From an uncultured Clostridia bacterium (GTDB lineage: Bacteria; Bacillota_A; Clostridia; TANB77; CAG-508), in assembly GCA_944388685.1 (NCBI GenBank), contig CALXJS010000041.1, positions 1-14,317 of the forward strand: 14,317 nt of DNA, given 5' to 3'. Shown here piece by piece: positions 1 to 7,468 of this stretch; position 1 is the stretch's first letter, and every line of letters begins with the position of its first letter. The notes under the pieces are model-generated. The model saw only the letters and a program-made list of their open reading frames with translations. It was not told the origin of the DNA and made no database searches. The position numbers and the translations under genes are program-made.

Positions 1-705
1 GTTGCTTGGGGAGTGATTTCAGATAATAATATAATTTTATTTACTGTAATTGCTATATTCTTTTTACTACAATATATTTTTATAAGAAAAATAGACTATA
101 AAGTTGAAAACAAAACGAATGCTTTCAAAGCAACAATGAAATATATAATACAAACGAAAAGTAGATATAAAATGATCTATGCTTTAAGAACCAGCCATAT
201 AATAGAAAGGCAATTTGTTCCTTTATATTTATTTATTGCTGTTAAAGACTTTTCAGTATTTTCTTCAATTATAATAATATCACTATTATTACAAATCATT
301 ACAGTATCATTAATTGGAAAATATACTGATAAAAATATTGTTAAAGCAAATACGCTAGTGACAATTATAAAAGTCATTATAACAAGTATATTTTTATTTG
401 CAAAAAATAAAGTAACAATTGCGTTTAATAAAGTATTAAATGACAATTTTGAAAAGGTATATGAAACTTCAATTAATACTTCAATACAAAATATTATAAT
501 AGAATCCAAAGAGGATAATGACCTATTATCAGCAGTAGGACAAATGAGTTTATGTTTTACTGAAGTAATAGTTTTTGCTTTACTTGCTATAATAAGTTCT
601 TTTATTGGAGAAAAGGTATTTCTTATAATTTTCATACTTTCTATACTTTCTTCAATTTTTATAAATATAAATATTAAGAATAGTAAATATATAGAAAAAA
701 ACTAA
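1..705 (+). CDS. MFS-like membrane transporter, C-terminal part (5' end outside window)
   Basis: The reading frame is open from the first base of the window, so the start lies upstream; the GTG at 13 has no convincing ribosome binding site and is probably internal. The visible 234 residues are very hydrophobic, with about six membrane segments. A short basic loop, GKYTDKN, lies about 110 residues in and resembles the motif A loop that major facilitator transporters carry between TM2-3 and again between TM8-9. Three or four further hydrophobic segments follow before the lysine-rich end, so this is best read as the C-terminal half of a 12-TM permease. The substrate cannot be told from this fragment. 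The fold could also be another polytopic carrier, since motif A is the only family signature seen. No clear terminator follows it. Confidence 0.55.
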   Translation, partial: VAWGVISDNNIILFTVIAIFFLLQYIFIRKIDYKVENKTNAFKATMKYIIQTKSRYKMIYALRTSHIIERQFVPLYLFIAVKDFSVFSSIIIISLLLQIITVSLIGKYTDKNIVKANTLVTIIKVIITSIFLFAKNKVTIAFNKVLNDNFEKVYETSINTSIQNIIIESKEDNDLLSAVGQMSLCFTEVIVFALLAIISSFIGEKVFLIIFILSILSSIFININIKNSKYIEKN

Positions 706-718
706 AAGGCTAAGTGAA

Positions 719-747
719 TTCTCACTAGGACTCAAAGAAAATATAAT
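719..747 (+). promoter_or_regulatory. Putative sigma-A promoter of the GNAT gene
   Basis: A TTCTCA box (719-724) and a perfect TATAAT (742-747) are separated by 17 bases. This would start transcription about 20 bases before the Shine-Dalgarno AGAGG (761-765) and the ATG at 774. The -35 box matches only four of six positions. Confidence 0.5.
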
Positions 748-773
748 AAATAATAGGATGAGAGGTAATAATA

Positions 774-1313
774 ATGGATTCTTTATATGGATTAACATAC
801 ATTCCAGTAGATATGGATAATTTAGAAATAGCATTTAAAATGCAAAAAGAAATATGGACATCAGATCCAGATTATAACGATTTACTTGATAAAGCCAAAA
901 ATAGAACTGATAATAATTGTTCGTTTTTAGTTTATCATGAGAATACTTTAATTGGAATAACTGGAGTCGACTTTTATGAACAATATAAAGATACGATATG
1001 GCTTGACTGGTTTGCAATTTTACCAGAATTTCGTAGACAAGGTTATGGTAAGAAAGTATTATTAGATACTATTGAATATTGTAAAAGTTTAAAAAAATAT
1101 GATTACTTTAGACTAGATACCACATATTATGAAAATAGACCAGCATTATATTTGTATGATGATGTAATGGACTTAAGAGAAGAATATACTGTCGAAGACA
1201 CTGATACAATTAAAAATAATTTTTTAGTATATACATATGGTCTAAATAAAAAAGCTGAATACTGGAATAATAAATATTTAGGATTAAGAGAATATTATGA
1301 TAATTGCAAATAG
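774..1313 (+). CDS. GNAT family N-acetyltransferase
   Basis: This 179-residue protein has the single-domain size of GNAT enzymes, which move an acetyl group from acetyl-CoA to an amine. Motif A is clear: FAILPEFRRQGYGKKVL at about 80-96, where the R/Q-x-x-G-x-G/A pyrophosphate-binding loop is RRQGYG (87-92). It is preceded by the expected strand IWLDWF. The usual motif B region follows as ENRPALYLYDDV (120-131), with the Asn and Tyr often seen near the CoA thiol. The C-terminal 40 residues are rich in aromatic and charged residues and match nothing I recognise. The ATG at 774 has AGAGG eight bases upstream. The acceptor substrate is unknown; neighbours give no clue, and the gene appears to be transcribed from its own promoter. 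Confidence 0.85.
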   Translation: MDSLYGLTYIPVDMDNLEIAFKMQKEIWTSDPDYNDLLDKAKNRTDNNCSFLVYHENTLIGITGVDFYEQYKDTIWLDWFAILPEFRRQGYGKKVLLDTIEYCKSLKKYDYFRLDTTYYENRPALYLYDDVMDLREEYTVEDTDTIKNNFLVYTYGLNKKAEYWNNKYLGLREYYDNCK

Positions 1314-1357
1314 ATATGAAAAATAAGAGATAATTTATAGTATTTTTTTGTAAAATA

Positions 1358-1366
1358 TGCTATACT
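1358..1366 (+). promoter_or_regulatory. Putative extended -10 promoter of the MNT/HEPN pair
   Basis: TGC (1358-1360) directly precedes TATACT (1361-1366), an extended -10 pattern. No good -35 box is seen at 17-18 bases. Transcription would begin near 1373, just ahead of the Shine-Dalgarno of the nucleotidyltransferase gene. Confidence 0.4.
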
Positions 1367-1395
1367 TATATTGAAATTAAAGGTAGGTGATTAAA

Positions 1396-1749
1396 ATGCC
1401 AAATATTCCAAAGAAAATTAATAGTATATTAGAAGAATTTATAGAAGGGGCAAAGGATATTCTTGGCGACAGAATGAAAAAAATAATCCTTTATGGTTCA
1501 TATGCAAGAGGAGATTATAAAAAGGATTCTGATATAGATATAATGATATTAACAGACCTAAAAGATGATGAAATATCAGAATATAGAGATAAAATATGGG
1601 AATTTGCTTATAATATTGAATTTGATAACAATTTTGATATTACTTTATCACCTTTAATTAAAAATATAGATAAGTTTAATTATTGGTTAGAAGCATTACC
1701 TTTTTATATTAATGTTCAAAATGAAGGAGTGGTATTAAGTGAGTCCTAA
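1396..1749 (+). CDS. Minimal nucleotidyltransferase (MNT), antitoxin-type partner of a HEPN protein
   Basis: A 117-residue protein of the DNA polymerase beta superfamily. The signature G-S-x(10)-D-x-D is complete: GSYARGDYKKDSDID at residues 34-48, giving the metal-binding aspartates D46 and D48; the third carboxylate is probably D81 in FDITLS. I chose the ATG at 1396 because AGGTAGGTG (1381-1389) sits seven bases upstream; the GTG at 1387 is part of that site. The stop overlaps the next gene by 11 bases, the usual arrangement of MNT/HEPN pairs. In characterised MntA/HepT systems, the MNT neutralises the HEPN ribonuclease by adding AMP to a tyrosine near its active site. Whether that holds here is inference, because the partner belongs to a different HEPN subfamily from the best-studied HepT. 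Confidence 0.85.
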   Translation: MPNIPKKINSILEEFIEGAKDILGDRMKKIILYGSYARGDYKKDSDIDIMILTDLKDDEISEYRDKIWEFAYNIEFDNNFDITLSPLIKNIDKFNYWLEALPFYINVQNEGVVLSES

Positions 1750-2140
1750 AATTTCAAAAGAATTATCTAAACATAGACTAGAACAAGCAAAAGAAGATTT
1801 AAAAGCAAGTAAAGTATTATATGACATGAAATTATTTAAATCTGCTAATAATAGAGCATATTATTCGATATTTCATAGTATGAAAGCAGTTTTAGCATTA
1901 GAACCAATAGACTTTAAAAGACATAAAGATGTGATAGCTTATTTTAATAAAAATTATATTCATGCAGAAATCTTTCCTAAAAGTATGGGAAGAAGAATAT
2001 CAGATGCAAGTAGAATAAGAGAAGATAGTGATTATGATGATGAATTTGTAGTCAGATCAGAAGATACATTAGTTCAAATAGAAACAGCTGAAGAAATGAT
2101 AAAATTAACAGAGAAATATATAAATACTAAAAAAATATAG
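1739..2140 (+). CDS. HEPN domain protein (UPF0332-like), putative RNase toxin paired with MNT
   Basis: A 133-residue, mostly helical protein. It starts with GTG at 1739 inside the end of the MNT gene, with AAGGAG (1724-1729) nine bases upstream, so the two are translationally coupled. The core ANNRAYYSIFHSMKAVL (36-52) is the pattern I know from UPF0332/HEPN proteins. Its R39 and H46 form the HEPN R-x(4-6)-H motif, here with six residues between. A second conserved-looking stretch, FKRHKDVIAYF (59-69), follows. HEPN proteins of this kind are metal-independent ribonucleases in several toxin-antitoxin systems, but some UPF0332 members have no proven activity. The FHS sequence after the motif differs from the R-x4-H-x-Y form of HepT, which matters for the AMP-ylation model. 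A rho-independent terminator closes the operon. Confidence 0.8.
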   Translation: MSPKISKELSKHRLEQAKEDLKASKVLYDMKLFKSANNRAYYSIFHSMKAVLALEPIDFKRHKDVIAYFNKNYIHAEIFPKSMGRRISDASRIREDSDYDDEFVVRSEDTLVQIETAEEMIKLTEKYINTKKI

Positions 2141-2149
2141 TAATAAATT

Positions 2150-2180
2150 AAGTATCCTTATGGGTACTTTTATTTTTTTA
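2150..2180 (+). terminator. Rho-independent terminator of the MNT/HEPN operon
   Basis: AAGTATCC (2150-2157) pairs with GGGTACTT (2162-2169) around a TTAT loop, with one G-T pair, and is followed by TTATTTTTTTA. Confidence 0.8.
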
Positions 2181-2296
2181 ATGTTTATGATATTATGTCG
2201 AAAGAATAAAGATATGAAAGAAAATAGAATGTGTGAAAATATGCTAGAAAAAATAGAAATAAAAAAATAGAGTGCGTTACAAATAATAATATCCAC

Positions 2297-2368
2297 TATT
2301 CAACTTATTAATTGTTGAATAAGATCAGATATAGAGGATGAAACTTTAATAAGGAGCATCCTCTATAT
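2297..2368. repeat. Two adjacent intergenic hairpins
   Basis: The first is TATTCAAC (2297-2304) with GTTGAATA (2314-2321), 8 bp and a 9-base loop. The second is ATATAGAGGATG (2329-2340) with its exact complement at 2357-2368, 12 bp and a 16-base loop. Neither is followed by a proper T-run, so they are not obvious terminators. They may be remnants of a small repeat element. Confidence 0.55.
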
Positions 2369-2383
2369 ATTTAAATGATGATT

Positions 2384-2418
2384 TGGGGACGGAGCAAAAA
2401 TCATCGCTCCGTTCCCCA
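2384..2418. repeat. REP-like GGGGACG palindrome
   Basis: GGGGACGGAGC (2385-2395) pairs with GCTCCGTTCCCC (2406-2417), with one bulged T, around a 10-base loop. It is markedly more GC-rich than its surroundings. Similar GGGAC-containing hairpins lie near 5127-5316 and 10081-10117, all outside genes. This pattern fits a dispersed REP-like family. Confidence 0.5.
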
Positions 2419-2496
2419 TTGACATTAAAATTATAATTCTATAAATTAAAGAACTATACATATTTGAAAGTTATACAATATCATAGAAAAATGATA

Positions 2497-2529
2497 AAGT
2501 AGCAGACAGAACAAATCTATCTGCTACTT
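2497..2529 (-). terminator. Probable terminator of the leftward carboxypeptidase gene
   Basis: AAGTAGCAGA (2497-2506) and TCTGCTACTT (2520-2529) form a 10-bp stem about 60 bases past the stop codon. On the minus strand it is followed by TATCATTTTT, an interrupted T-run, so termination may be modest. Confidence 0.55.
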
Positions 2530-2590
2530 GGAGATTATTAATGGTTATACTAGGACATGAGAACTTCTGATTTAAGGACATAAGCTAGAG

Positions 2591-4008
2591 TTATCTTAAC
2601 AAATTAAACCAACTAGAAAATATCTTTGTACTCATAGTAGCAAGATTAATTTTATCAACAGAAATCTGTGAAACTAAATTCACTGTTGCGAGAACTTCTC
2701 CATCCAAAGAAAAAGAAATTTCGCCAACTTTTTGACCACTCGTAATTGGAGCAGAGATATTTTCATCAAGAGTTACAGTTTGTTCAATATTTTTTTCACT
2801 ACCCTTTGCAAGTAAAATACCAGCGTCACTTTCTAATACAACAGGTATTGTAGCTTGAATTCCTTTATAGATACTGGTAGTTTGAATTAAATCTCCAGCC
2901 TTGCCAAAACTTTGATAAGAAAAATTATTAAATCCATAATCTAGCAACTTCTCAGCTTCTGAGAAACGCACTTTTGTGGAAGGTGCTTTCATAATAACAG
3001 CAATTAAAGACAAACCATCACGTGTAGCACTAGCAGATAAGTTATACAAGGCAAGAGAGGTAGAACCCGTTTTTAAACCTGTAGCACCGCTATAATTCTT
3101 AATTAATCTGTTTGTGTTAGAAAGCCCGCGTTTCACCGTCTCGCAAAGTGTCCATCCAAATGGTTGTATAATTAGTAATTTCAGGATATTTTGTTAGCAA
3201 TTCTCTAGACATAACTGCAATATCATAACTAGAAGTTACATGACCATCTTCATCTAGACCATGACAATTTTTAAAAGTCGTATCACTCATTCCCAGTTCA
3301 TAAGCCTTATCATTCATCATTTGGACAAAAGCCTCTTCTGAGCCAGCGATGTATTCAGCCATGGCAACTACGCAATCATTAGCAGAATTGACACAAATTG
3401 CCTTTAACATTTCGTCAACAGTTAAAGTTTCAGTTGTATCTAGCCAAATTTGAGACCCACCCATGCTAGCTGCATTTTCACTACAAGGAACTTCATCTGT
3501 TAAACTAATTTTTCCGAGAATCCAAAGCTTCCATGATAAGTAAAATACTCATAACCTTTGTAACAGAGGCAGGACGCAATTGTTCATGAATATTGTGAGC
3601 ATATAAAATTCTACCAGAAGATTGTTCAATTAAAATGGCAGACGCAGATTCTAAATTCAAAGAATTGTCATCTGTAACTTCACTTGTTGCATTTGTAAGT
3701 ACAGAACGATCATCTGCCACATCAGAGACATCTGTAGAGTTGTTTGTAGATGTATTTACATTTGTATTACTAGTAGTATTTATTGTGTTATTTGTATTTG
3801 CAGTAGAATTCGTGACATTTGTATTTGTATTGTTTGTTGTAGTGGCATTAGAAGAATTTGTTGTGTTTCCTGTATTATTTAATGTATTAGAACTACTGGA
3901 CCAGACATATAAGGAATCATCAGTAGCTAATGAAAAAGAAGCAGAAGAAAGCAAAATCGTAATGATAAGAAAGATGGTTGTAAAAAGTTTTATACTTGTT
4001 TTATTCAT
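2591..4008 (-). pseudogene. D-alanyl-D-alanine carboxypeptidase (DacF/PBP5 type), two frameshifts
   Basis: Read leftward from the ATG at 4008 (GGAGG just upstream), this encodes a signal peptide, a roughly 80-residue linker made mostly of Asn, Thr and Ser, a peptidase S11 domain and a beta-rich C-terminal domain. The enzyme would trim the terminal D-Ala from peptidoglycan stem peptides outside the membrane. All three active-site motifs are present: SVTK (about 3555-3566), SAN (3378-3386) and KTG (3065-3073). The frame breaks twice. Near 3513-3517, DSRKN-stop should continue as GKISLTDEVPCSEN in another frame. Near 3131-3136, RDGETRAF-stop should read on as RGLSNTNRLIKNYSG. Each break is one extra base; removing both gives exactly 472 codons including the stop. 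Either the gene decayed very recently or these are assembly errors; the intact motifs fit both. Confidence 0.85.
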
Positions 4009-4168
4009 AGAGACCTCCATATTGATATTTAATATTTGTAAGATAAGTTTTATATTTAGATTTTCTAATAAGAAATATATGATAAAATCTTGAAAAAAGA
4101 ACAAATATCATAACAAAAGTGATGAGAGTGCTTTTTAGTGGCCGGACATTAACACATTTTTAATTTAA

Positions 4169-4302
4169 TTGCAGTAATTATTCAGATGTCAAGTCGATTT
4201 TGCCAGCTAAGCCATATATAATACAAAATCATGAATGACTTTATATTATATATGGCTTAGCTGGCAAAATCGACTTGACATCTGAATAGTTACTAACTGC
4301 AA
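4169..4302. repeat. Long inverted repeat, 45-bp perfect arms (MITE-like)
   Basis: Arms at 4179-4223 and 4244-4288 are exact reverse complements for 45 bp around a 20-base loop. Within the loop, AAA/TTT and TCAT/ATGA can pair further. Outside the perfect part, pairing continues with one G-T and a four-base bulge to TTGCAG (4169-4174) and CTGCAA (4297-4302). The whole 134-base unit could fold almost completely on itself. No coding frame of use is present and I see no clear target-site duplication. A nonautonomous mobile element is the simplest reading; a structured regulatory region is the alternative. Confidence 0.8.
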
Positions 4303-4307
4303 ATGGA

Positions 4308-4337
4308 TGGACAAGTAAACATACAATATGGTATAAT
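4308..4337 (+). promoter_or_regulatory. Promoter of the response regulator operon
   Basis: TGGACA (4308-4313) and a perfect TATAAT (4332-4337) are 18 bases apart. TGG just before the -10 box makes it an extended -10. The predicted start near 4344 leaves a leader of about 95 bases. The -35 box begins six bases after the end of the long inverted repeat. Confidence 0.65.
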
Positions 4338-4439
4338 GTCGAATAGTAAAAATGTTCATTTTACTGAACCAGAAACAGTAATAAGATTTAAAACCTGTCA
4401 AGTAGATGAATATGAAATATAAAGGGTGGAAAATATATT

Positions 4440-5126
4440 ATGACAAAAATATTGTTGGTAGAAGATGATAAGAACATAGCAATTACAATTTCATATTATT
4501 TACAGCAAGAAGGATTTACAATTAATACAGCAAAAACTGTCAAAGAAGGTATTGAAAAAATAAAAAACAATGAATATGATTTAATGTTATTAGATATCAA
4601 CTTACCAGATGGTACAGGATATGCATTGTATGAAGAAATGAAAAACATACAAGAAATTCCAACCATATTTCTAACAGCATTAGACGAAGAAAAAGACATT
4701 GTTAAGGGATTTGATCTAGGAGCAGACGATTACATCACAAAACCATTTCATGCAGGAGAATTACTGTCTAGGATAAAAAATGTATTAAGGCATAATATAA
4801 AAACAGCAAAAAAAGAGATAGAAGAAAAGATAAAAATCAAAAATGTGGAAATCAATCTATCATGTGGAAAAGTTTTAAAAGAGGGAAAAGAAATAGAATT
4901 AACAGCACTTGAATACAAAATCTTAGTCATGTTATTTGAAAACAGAGGCAAAATGATAACCAGAGAACAAATATTATCATATATTTGGGATAACGAAGAA
5001 AATTTTGTAAATGATAATACATTAACTGTATATATAAAAAGAATCAGAGAAAAAATTGAAGACAATCCCAATAAGCCAGAAATTATCAGAACAGTCAGAG
5101 GGGTGGGATACAAGATTGAACGTTAG
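4440..5126 (+). CDS. OmpR/PhoB family response regulator
   Basis: A 228-residue two-domain regulator. The receiver domain (1-118) shows the acidic pair D9-D10, the phosphoacceptor D52 in LMLLDINLPDGTG, T79 in FLTA and K101 in ITKPF. The winged-helix domain (about 130-228) ends in the typical NTLTVYIKRIREKIED (193-208) and IIRTVRGVGYKIE (215-227). The ATG at 4440 follows AGGGTGG by about ten bases. It is the first gene of a run with the histidine kinase and an ABC ATPase/FtsX permease. By analogy with Bce-, Yxd- and Van-type modules, it probably activates the transporter genes when the kinase senses an envelope-acting compound. That target set is inferred from order alone. Confidence 0.9.
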   Translation: MTKILLVEDDKNIAITISYYLQQEGFTINTAKTVKEGIEKIKNNEYDLMLLDINLPDGTGYALYEEMKNIQEIPTIFLTALDEEKDIVKGFDLGADDYITKPFHAGELLSRIKNVLRHNIKTAKKEIEEKIKIKNVEINLSCGKVLKEGKEIELTALEYKILVMLFENRGKMITREQILSYIWDNEENFVNDNTLTVYIKRIREKIEDNPNKPEIIRTVRGVGYKIER

Positions 5127-5316
5127 GGACGTGCCAAATCGTTTCAAAATGAAACCAAAAGGGACAGACCTTTTTGTGCAACTTTTAGGAAATGAATTTA
5201 AGAAGTATGAATTTATTATAAAAGTAATTTAAAAGGATAAAACTTATGAAAATATAGAATTACACAAGAAGGTTACATAAAAATGTCTCAAACGGAAATG
5301 TCCCCAATGGGACATT
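5127..5316. repeat. Hairpins with GGGAC motifs between regulator and kinase genes
   Basis: The 208-base gap between two genes expected to be co-transcribed holds three small hairpins: GTTTCA/TGAAAC (5141-5155), AAAAGG/CCTTTT (5157-5174, followed by one more T) and AATGTCCC/GGGACATT (5297-5316, loop CAAT). The first and last are near GGGAC motifs like the palindrome at 2384-2418. They could tune the ratio of regulator to kinase or be inserted REP-like units. Confidence 0.45.
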
Positions 5317-5334
5317 AGCAAGAAAAGGAGAAAA

Positions 5335-6621
5335 ATGAACACAAAACAAAAAAGAAATTTATTTATCTGTATTGTCACAATTTGCATAACAATCATTTTG
5401 CTAATTATATTTACCATTTATTATATACAACAAAATTACAAAGAAAGCTTGTATAATTATACAAATCAAGTTATTGCAAAAATTGTAGAAAAATATCCAG
5501 ACCAAGAAGAAGAAATTATTAAAGAGATATTTTTGAATGATACTTCTTCAGAAAATGCTAATATTGCTTCAAACAATTCAAATAAGGACAATATTGACGA
5601 CATGGACAATTCTGATAATTCACAAAATACAGAGGATATTTTAAGCAAATATGGATTTGATGCAGAAACGATTGATATAGAAAATCGTAATTTTGAAATT
5701 ATTCCGAAATTGATTTTTATATTTTCCATGATTTTTGTAATAGGTATTTTAGGAATTATTCTTGTATATACCATATATATCCGAAAGCAAAATCAAAAAT
5801 TAAAAAATTTAGATAATTACTGTAAAGAAATATTAAAAGGAAATTATTTATTAGATTTAAAAGAGGAAGATGAGAGTGATTTTAGTAAATTAAAGAATGA
5901 TATTTATGATATGACTGTTATGCTAAAAGAAAAAAATGGTTTACTAGAGAAAAATAATAAAGATATTGAAAAATTAATTGCTGATATTTCACATCAATTG
6001 AAAACACCACTTACTTCTTTGAATTTAATTAATGACATTTTATACACAGATTTGCCAGAAGAAAAGAAAATAGAGTTTTTGGATAGTAGTCAGAAAGAAT
6101 TAGAAAAGATTAATTGGCTGATAAAAACAGTATTAAATATAGCCAAATTAGACTCGAAAACATTGATTTTAGCAAAAAATAGTGAGAATGCATATAATTT
6201 ATGCTTAGAAGTAAAAAACAATTTTAAAGCCATGTGTGAAATACATCATGCGGATATAGAAATTGTTTCAAATAAAGAAGAAACCATCAATTGTGATAAA
6301 AAATGGACAATTGAAGCTATGAATAATATTGTAAAAAATGCAATAGAACATGGTGCAAAAAGCATAACAATAAAGATAGAGGAAAATACCATTTATACGA
6401 AAATTATAATAAGAGATAGTGGAGAAGGTATTGATAAAGAAGATTTGGGACATATTTTTGATAGATTTTATAAGGCAAAAAATAGCAAAGAAAGTAGTTT
6501 AGGAATTGGACTTGCCTTTTGCAAAAGTATTATTAGAAACCAAGATGGAGATATCCGTGTCAAAAGTTCTAAAAAGGAAAAGGATACTTGGACAGAATTT
6601 ACAATTAAATTATATAAATAA
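5335..6621 (+). CDS. Membrane sensor histidine kinase
   Basis: A 428-residue kinase. TM1 spans about 9-30 and TM2 about 125-147, enclosing an extracytoplasmic domain of roughly 95 residues rich in Asn, Asp and Ser. A HAMP-like linker leads to the dimerisation helix with the H box IADISHQLKTPLTSL (215-229), phosphoaccepting H220. The ATPase domain shows the N box MNNIVKNAIEHG (329-340), G1 DSGEGID (361-367), F box IFDRFYKAK (374-382) and G2 SLGIGLAFCKSI (388-399). AAGGAG lies four bases before the ATG at 5335. The sizeable outer domain separates it from BceS-type intramembrane kinases, which have almost none, so it may sense a ligand itself. It should phosphorylate D52 of the upstream regulator. 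Confidence 0.9.
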   Translation: MNTKQKRNLFICIVTICITIILLIIFTIYYIQQNYKESLYNYTNQVIAKIVEKYPDQEEEIIKEIFLNDTSSENANIASNNSNKDNIDDMDNSDNSQNTEDILSKYGFDAETIDIENRNFEIIPKLIFIFSMIFVIGILGIILVYTIYIRKQNQKLKNLDNYCKEILKGNYLLDLKEEDESDFSKLKNDIYDMTVMLKEKNGLLEKNNKDIEKLIADISHQLKTPLTSLNLINDILYTDLPEEKKIEFLDSSQKELEKINWLIKTVLNIAKLDSKTLILAKNSENAYNLCLEVKNNFKAMCEIHHADIEIVSNKEETINCDKKWTIEAMNNIVKNAIEHGAKSITIKIEENTIYTKIIIRDSGEGIDKEDLGHIFDRFYKAKNSKESSLGIGLAFCKSIIRNQDGDIRVKSSKKEKDTWTEFTIKLYK

Positions 6622-6643
6622 AAATTAAATAAGTCATTTTAGA

Positions 6644-6690
6644 GTCACTTTTATGTAGTAATATAATACTAACAATAAAGTGACATTTTT
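6644..6690 (+). terminator. Possible attenuator between kinase and ABC genes
   Basis: GTCACTTT (6644-6651) pairs with AAAGTGAC (6677-6684), followed by ATTTTTG. The 25-base loop contains TATAAT (6662-6667) but no good -35 box. It could partly end the kinase transcript or mark a separate start for the transporter genes. Confidence 0.45.
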
Positions 6691-6713
6691 GTTGATAAGA
6701 AAGGAGAATGTTT

Positions 6714-7394
6714 ATGGAAATTTTAAAAGTTGAAAATTTAACGAAAAAATATGGTAAAAAAGATACAGAAGTTGTTGCATTAGATAATGTATCCTTTAGT
6801 GTAAACAAAGGAGAATTTGTAGCCATTGTAGGTGCTTCTGGAAGTGGAAAATCCACTTTGCTACATCTGATTGGAGGTGTAGACAAACCAACCAGCGGAA
6901 AAGTATATATTGATGGAACAGATATCTATTCATTAAACAATGATAAATTGGCGATTTTTAGAAGGAGGCAAGTAGGACTTATTTATCAATTCTATAACTT
7001 AATTCCGATATTAAATGTAAAAGAAAATATAACTTTACCTTGTGATTTAGATGGACAAAAAGTAGATGAAAGTCGATTAAAAGAATTATTATATATTTTA
7101 GGTTTAGAAAATAGAGTTAATCACTTGCCAAATGAGTTATCAGGAGGACAACAACAAAGAGTTTCTATCGGAAGAGCCATGATTAATAATCCAAGCATTG
7201 TGTTAGCAGATGAGCCAACAGGAAATTTAGATAGTAAGGCTTCCAGAGAGATTATTGATTTGTTAAAAGTTTCTAATCAGAAATATAATCAAACATTGAT
7301 TGTGATTACACATGATGAAAATATTGCTTTGGAGGCAGATAGGATTATTACGATACAAGATGGAAAGTTGATTGATGATGAGAAAATAAAATAA
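6714..7394 (+). CDS. ABC transporter ATP-binding protein (LolD/MacB/BceA-like)
   Basis: A 226-residue ATPase with every expected motif: Walker A GASGSGKST (40-48), Q loop at Q92 in YQFYNLIP, signature LSGGQQQR (142-149), Walker B IVLADEP (162-168), D loop near NLDSK (171-175) and the H-loop H200 in VITHD. This length and motif set are typical of the ATPases that work with FtsX-type permeases. I start it at the ATG at 6714, seven bases after AAGGAG (6701-6706); the ATG at 6708 would be too close to that site. It is followed after 74 bases by the permease, its clear partner. Such pumps use ATP to drive conformational changes across the membrane instead of classical import. Confidence 0.92.
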   Translation: MEILKVENLTKKYGKKDTEVVALDNVSFSVNKGEFVAIVGASGSGKSTLLHLIGGVDKPTSGKVYIDGTDIYSLNNDKLAIFRRRQVGLIYQFYNLIPILNVKENITLPCDLDGQKVDESRLKELLYILGLENRVNHLPNELSGGQQQRVSIGRAMINNPSIVLADEPTGNLDSKASREIIDLLKVSNQKYNQTLIVITHDENIALEADRIITIQDGKLIDDEKIK

Positions 7395-7468
7395 AGGGGA
7401 TGCAATTTTCCTTGCCAAAATTTAATTCTTGTCCAAGCCAATAGAACTTGAAAAGGAAGTGAAATAAA

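Larger units (their letters stand above)
2181..2590. other. Gene-free convergent intergenic region with several hairpins
   Basis: The stretch lies between the 3' ends of the HEPN gene and the leftward carboxypeptidase gene. It holds two adjacent hairpins, a GGGGAC-type palindrome and a terminator-like hairpin for the leftward gene, each listed separately. I see no ribosome binding site with a credible reading frame and no tRNA-like fold. Confidence 0.6.
4009..4439. other. Divergent intergenic region between the dac gene and the two-component operon
   Basis: It contains the long inverted repeat at 4169-4302 and the promoter at 4308-4337. The 160 bases next to the dac start are very AT-rich and should hold its promoter, but I cannot fix a convincing -35/-10 pair. 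A 39-codon frame at 4303-4422 overlaps the promoter and has no ribosome binding site. Confidence 0.5.

Noticed and set aside
2181..2270. A 29-codon frame beginning MFMILCRKNK directly after the HEPN terminator
   Set aside because: No Shine-Dalgarno site, no promoter, and Lys/Glu/Met-rich composition expected of random AT-rich DNA.
3635..4093. A long rightward frame opposite the start of the carboxypeptidase gene
   Set aside because: It is the antisense of the Asn/Thr/Ser repeat linker, whose codon pattern keeps the other strand open. The sense strand has a signal peptide and a good ribosome binding site.
4179..4223. The inverted-repeat arm can be read as a short peptide (SDVKSILPAKPYI)
   Set aside because: The frame is under 20 residues, has no start, and the near-perfect complementarity of the arms explains the sequence better than coding does.
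4303..4422. A 39-codon reading frame just after the long inverted repeat, starting MDGQVNIQYG
   Set aside because: It has no ribosome binding site, its start lies upstream of and across the promoter -35/-10 boxes at 4308-4337, and I know no homologue. It may be a gene remnant but cannot be supported.
5157..5176. True terminator between the regulator and kinase genes
   Set aside because: The stem has only 6 bp and is followed by a single unpaired T, so it is too weak to call a terminator.
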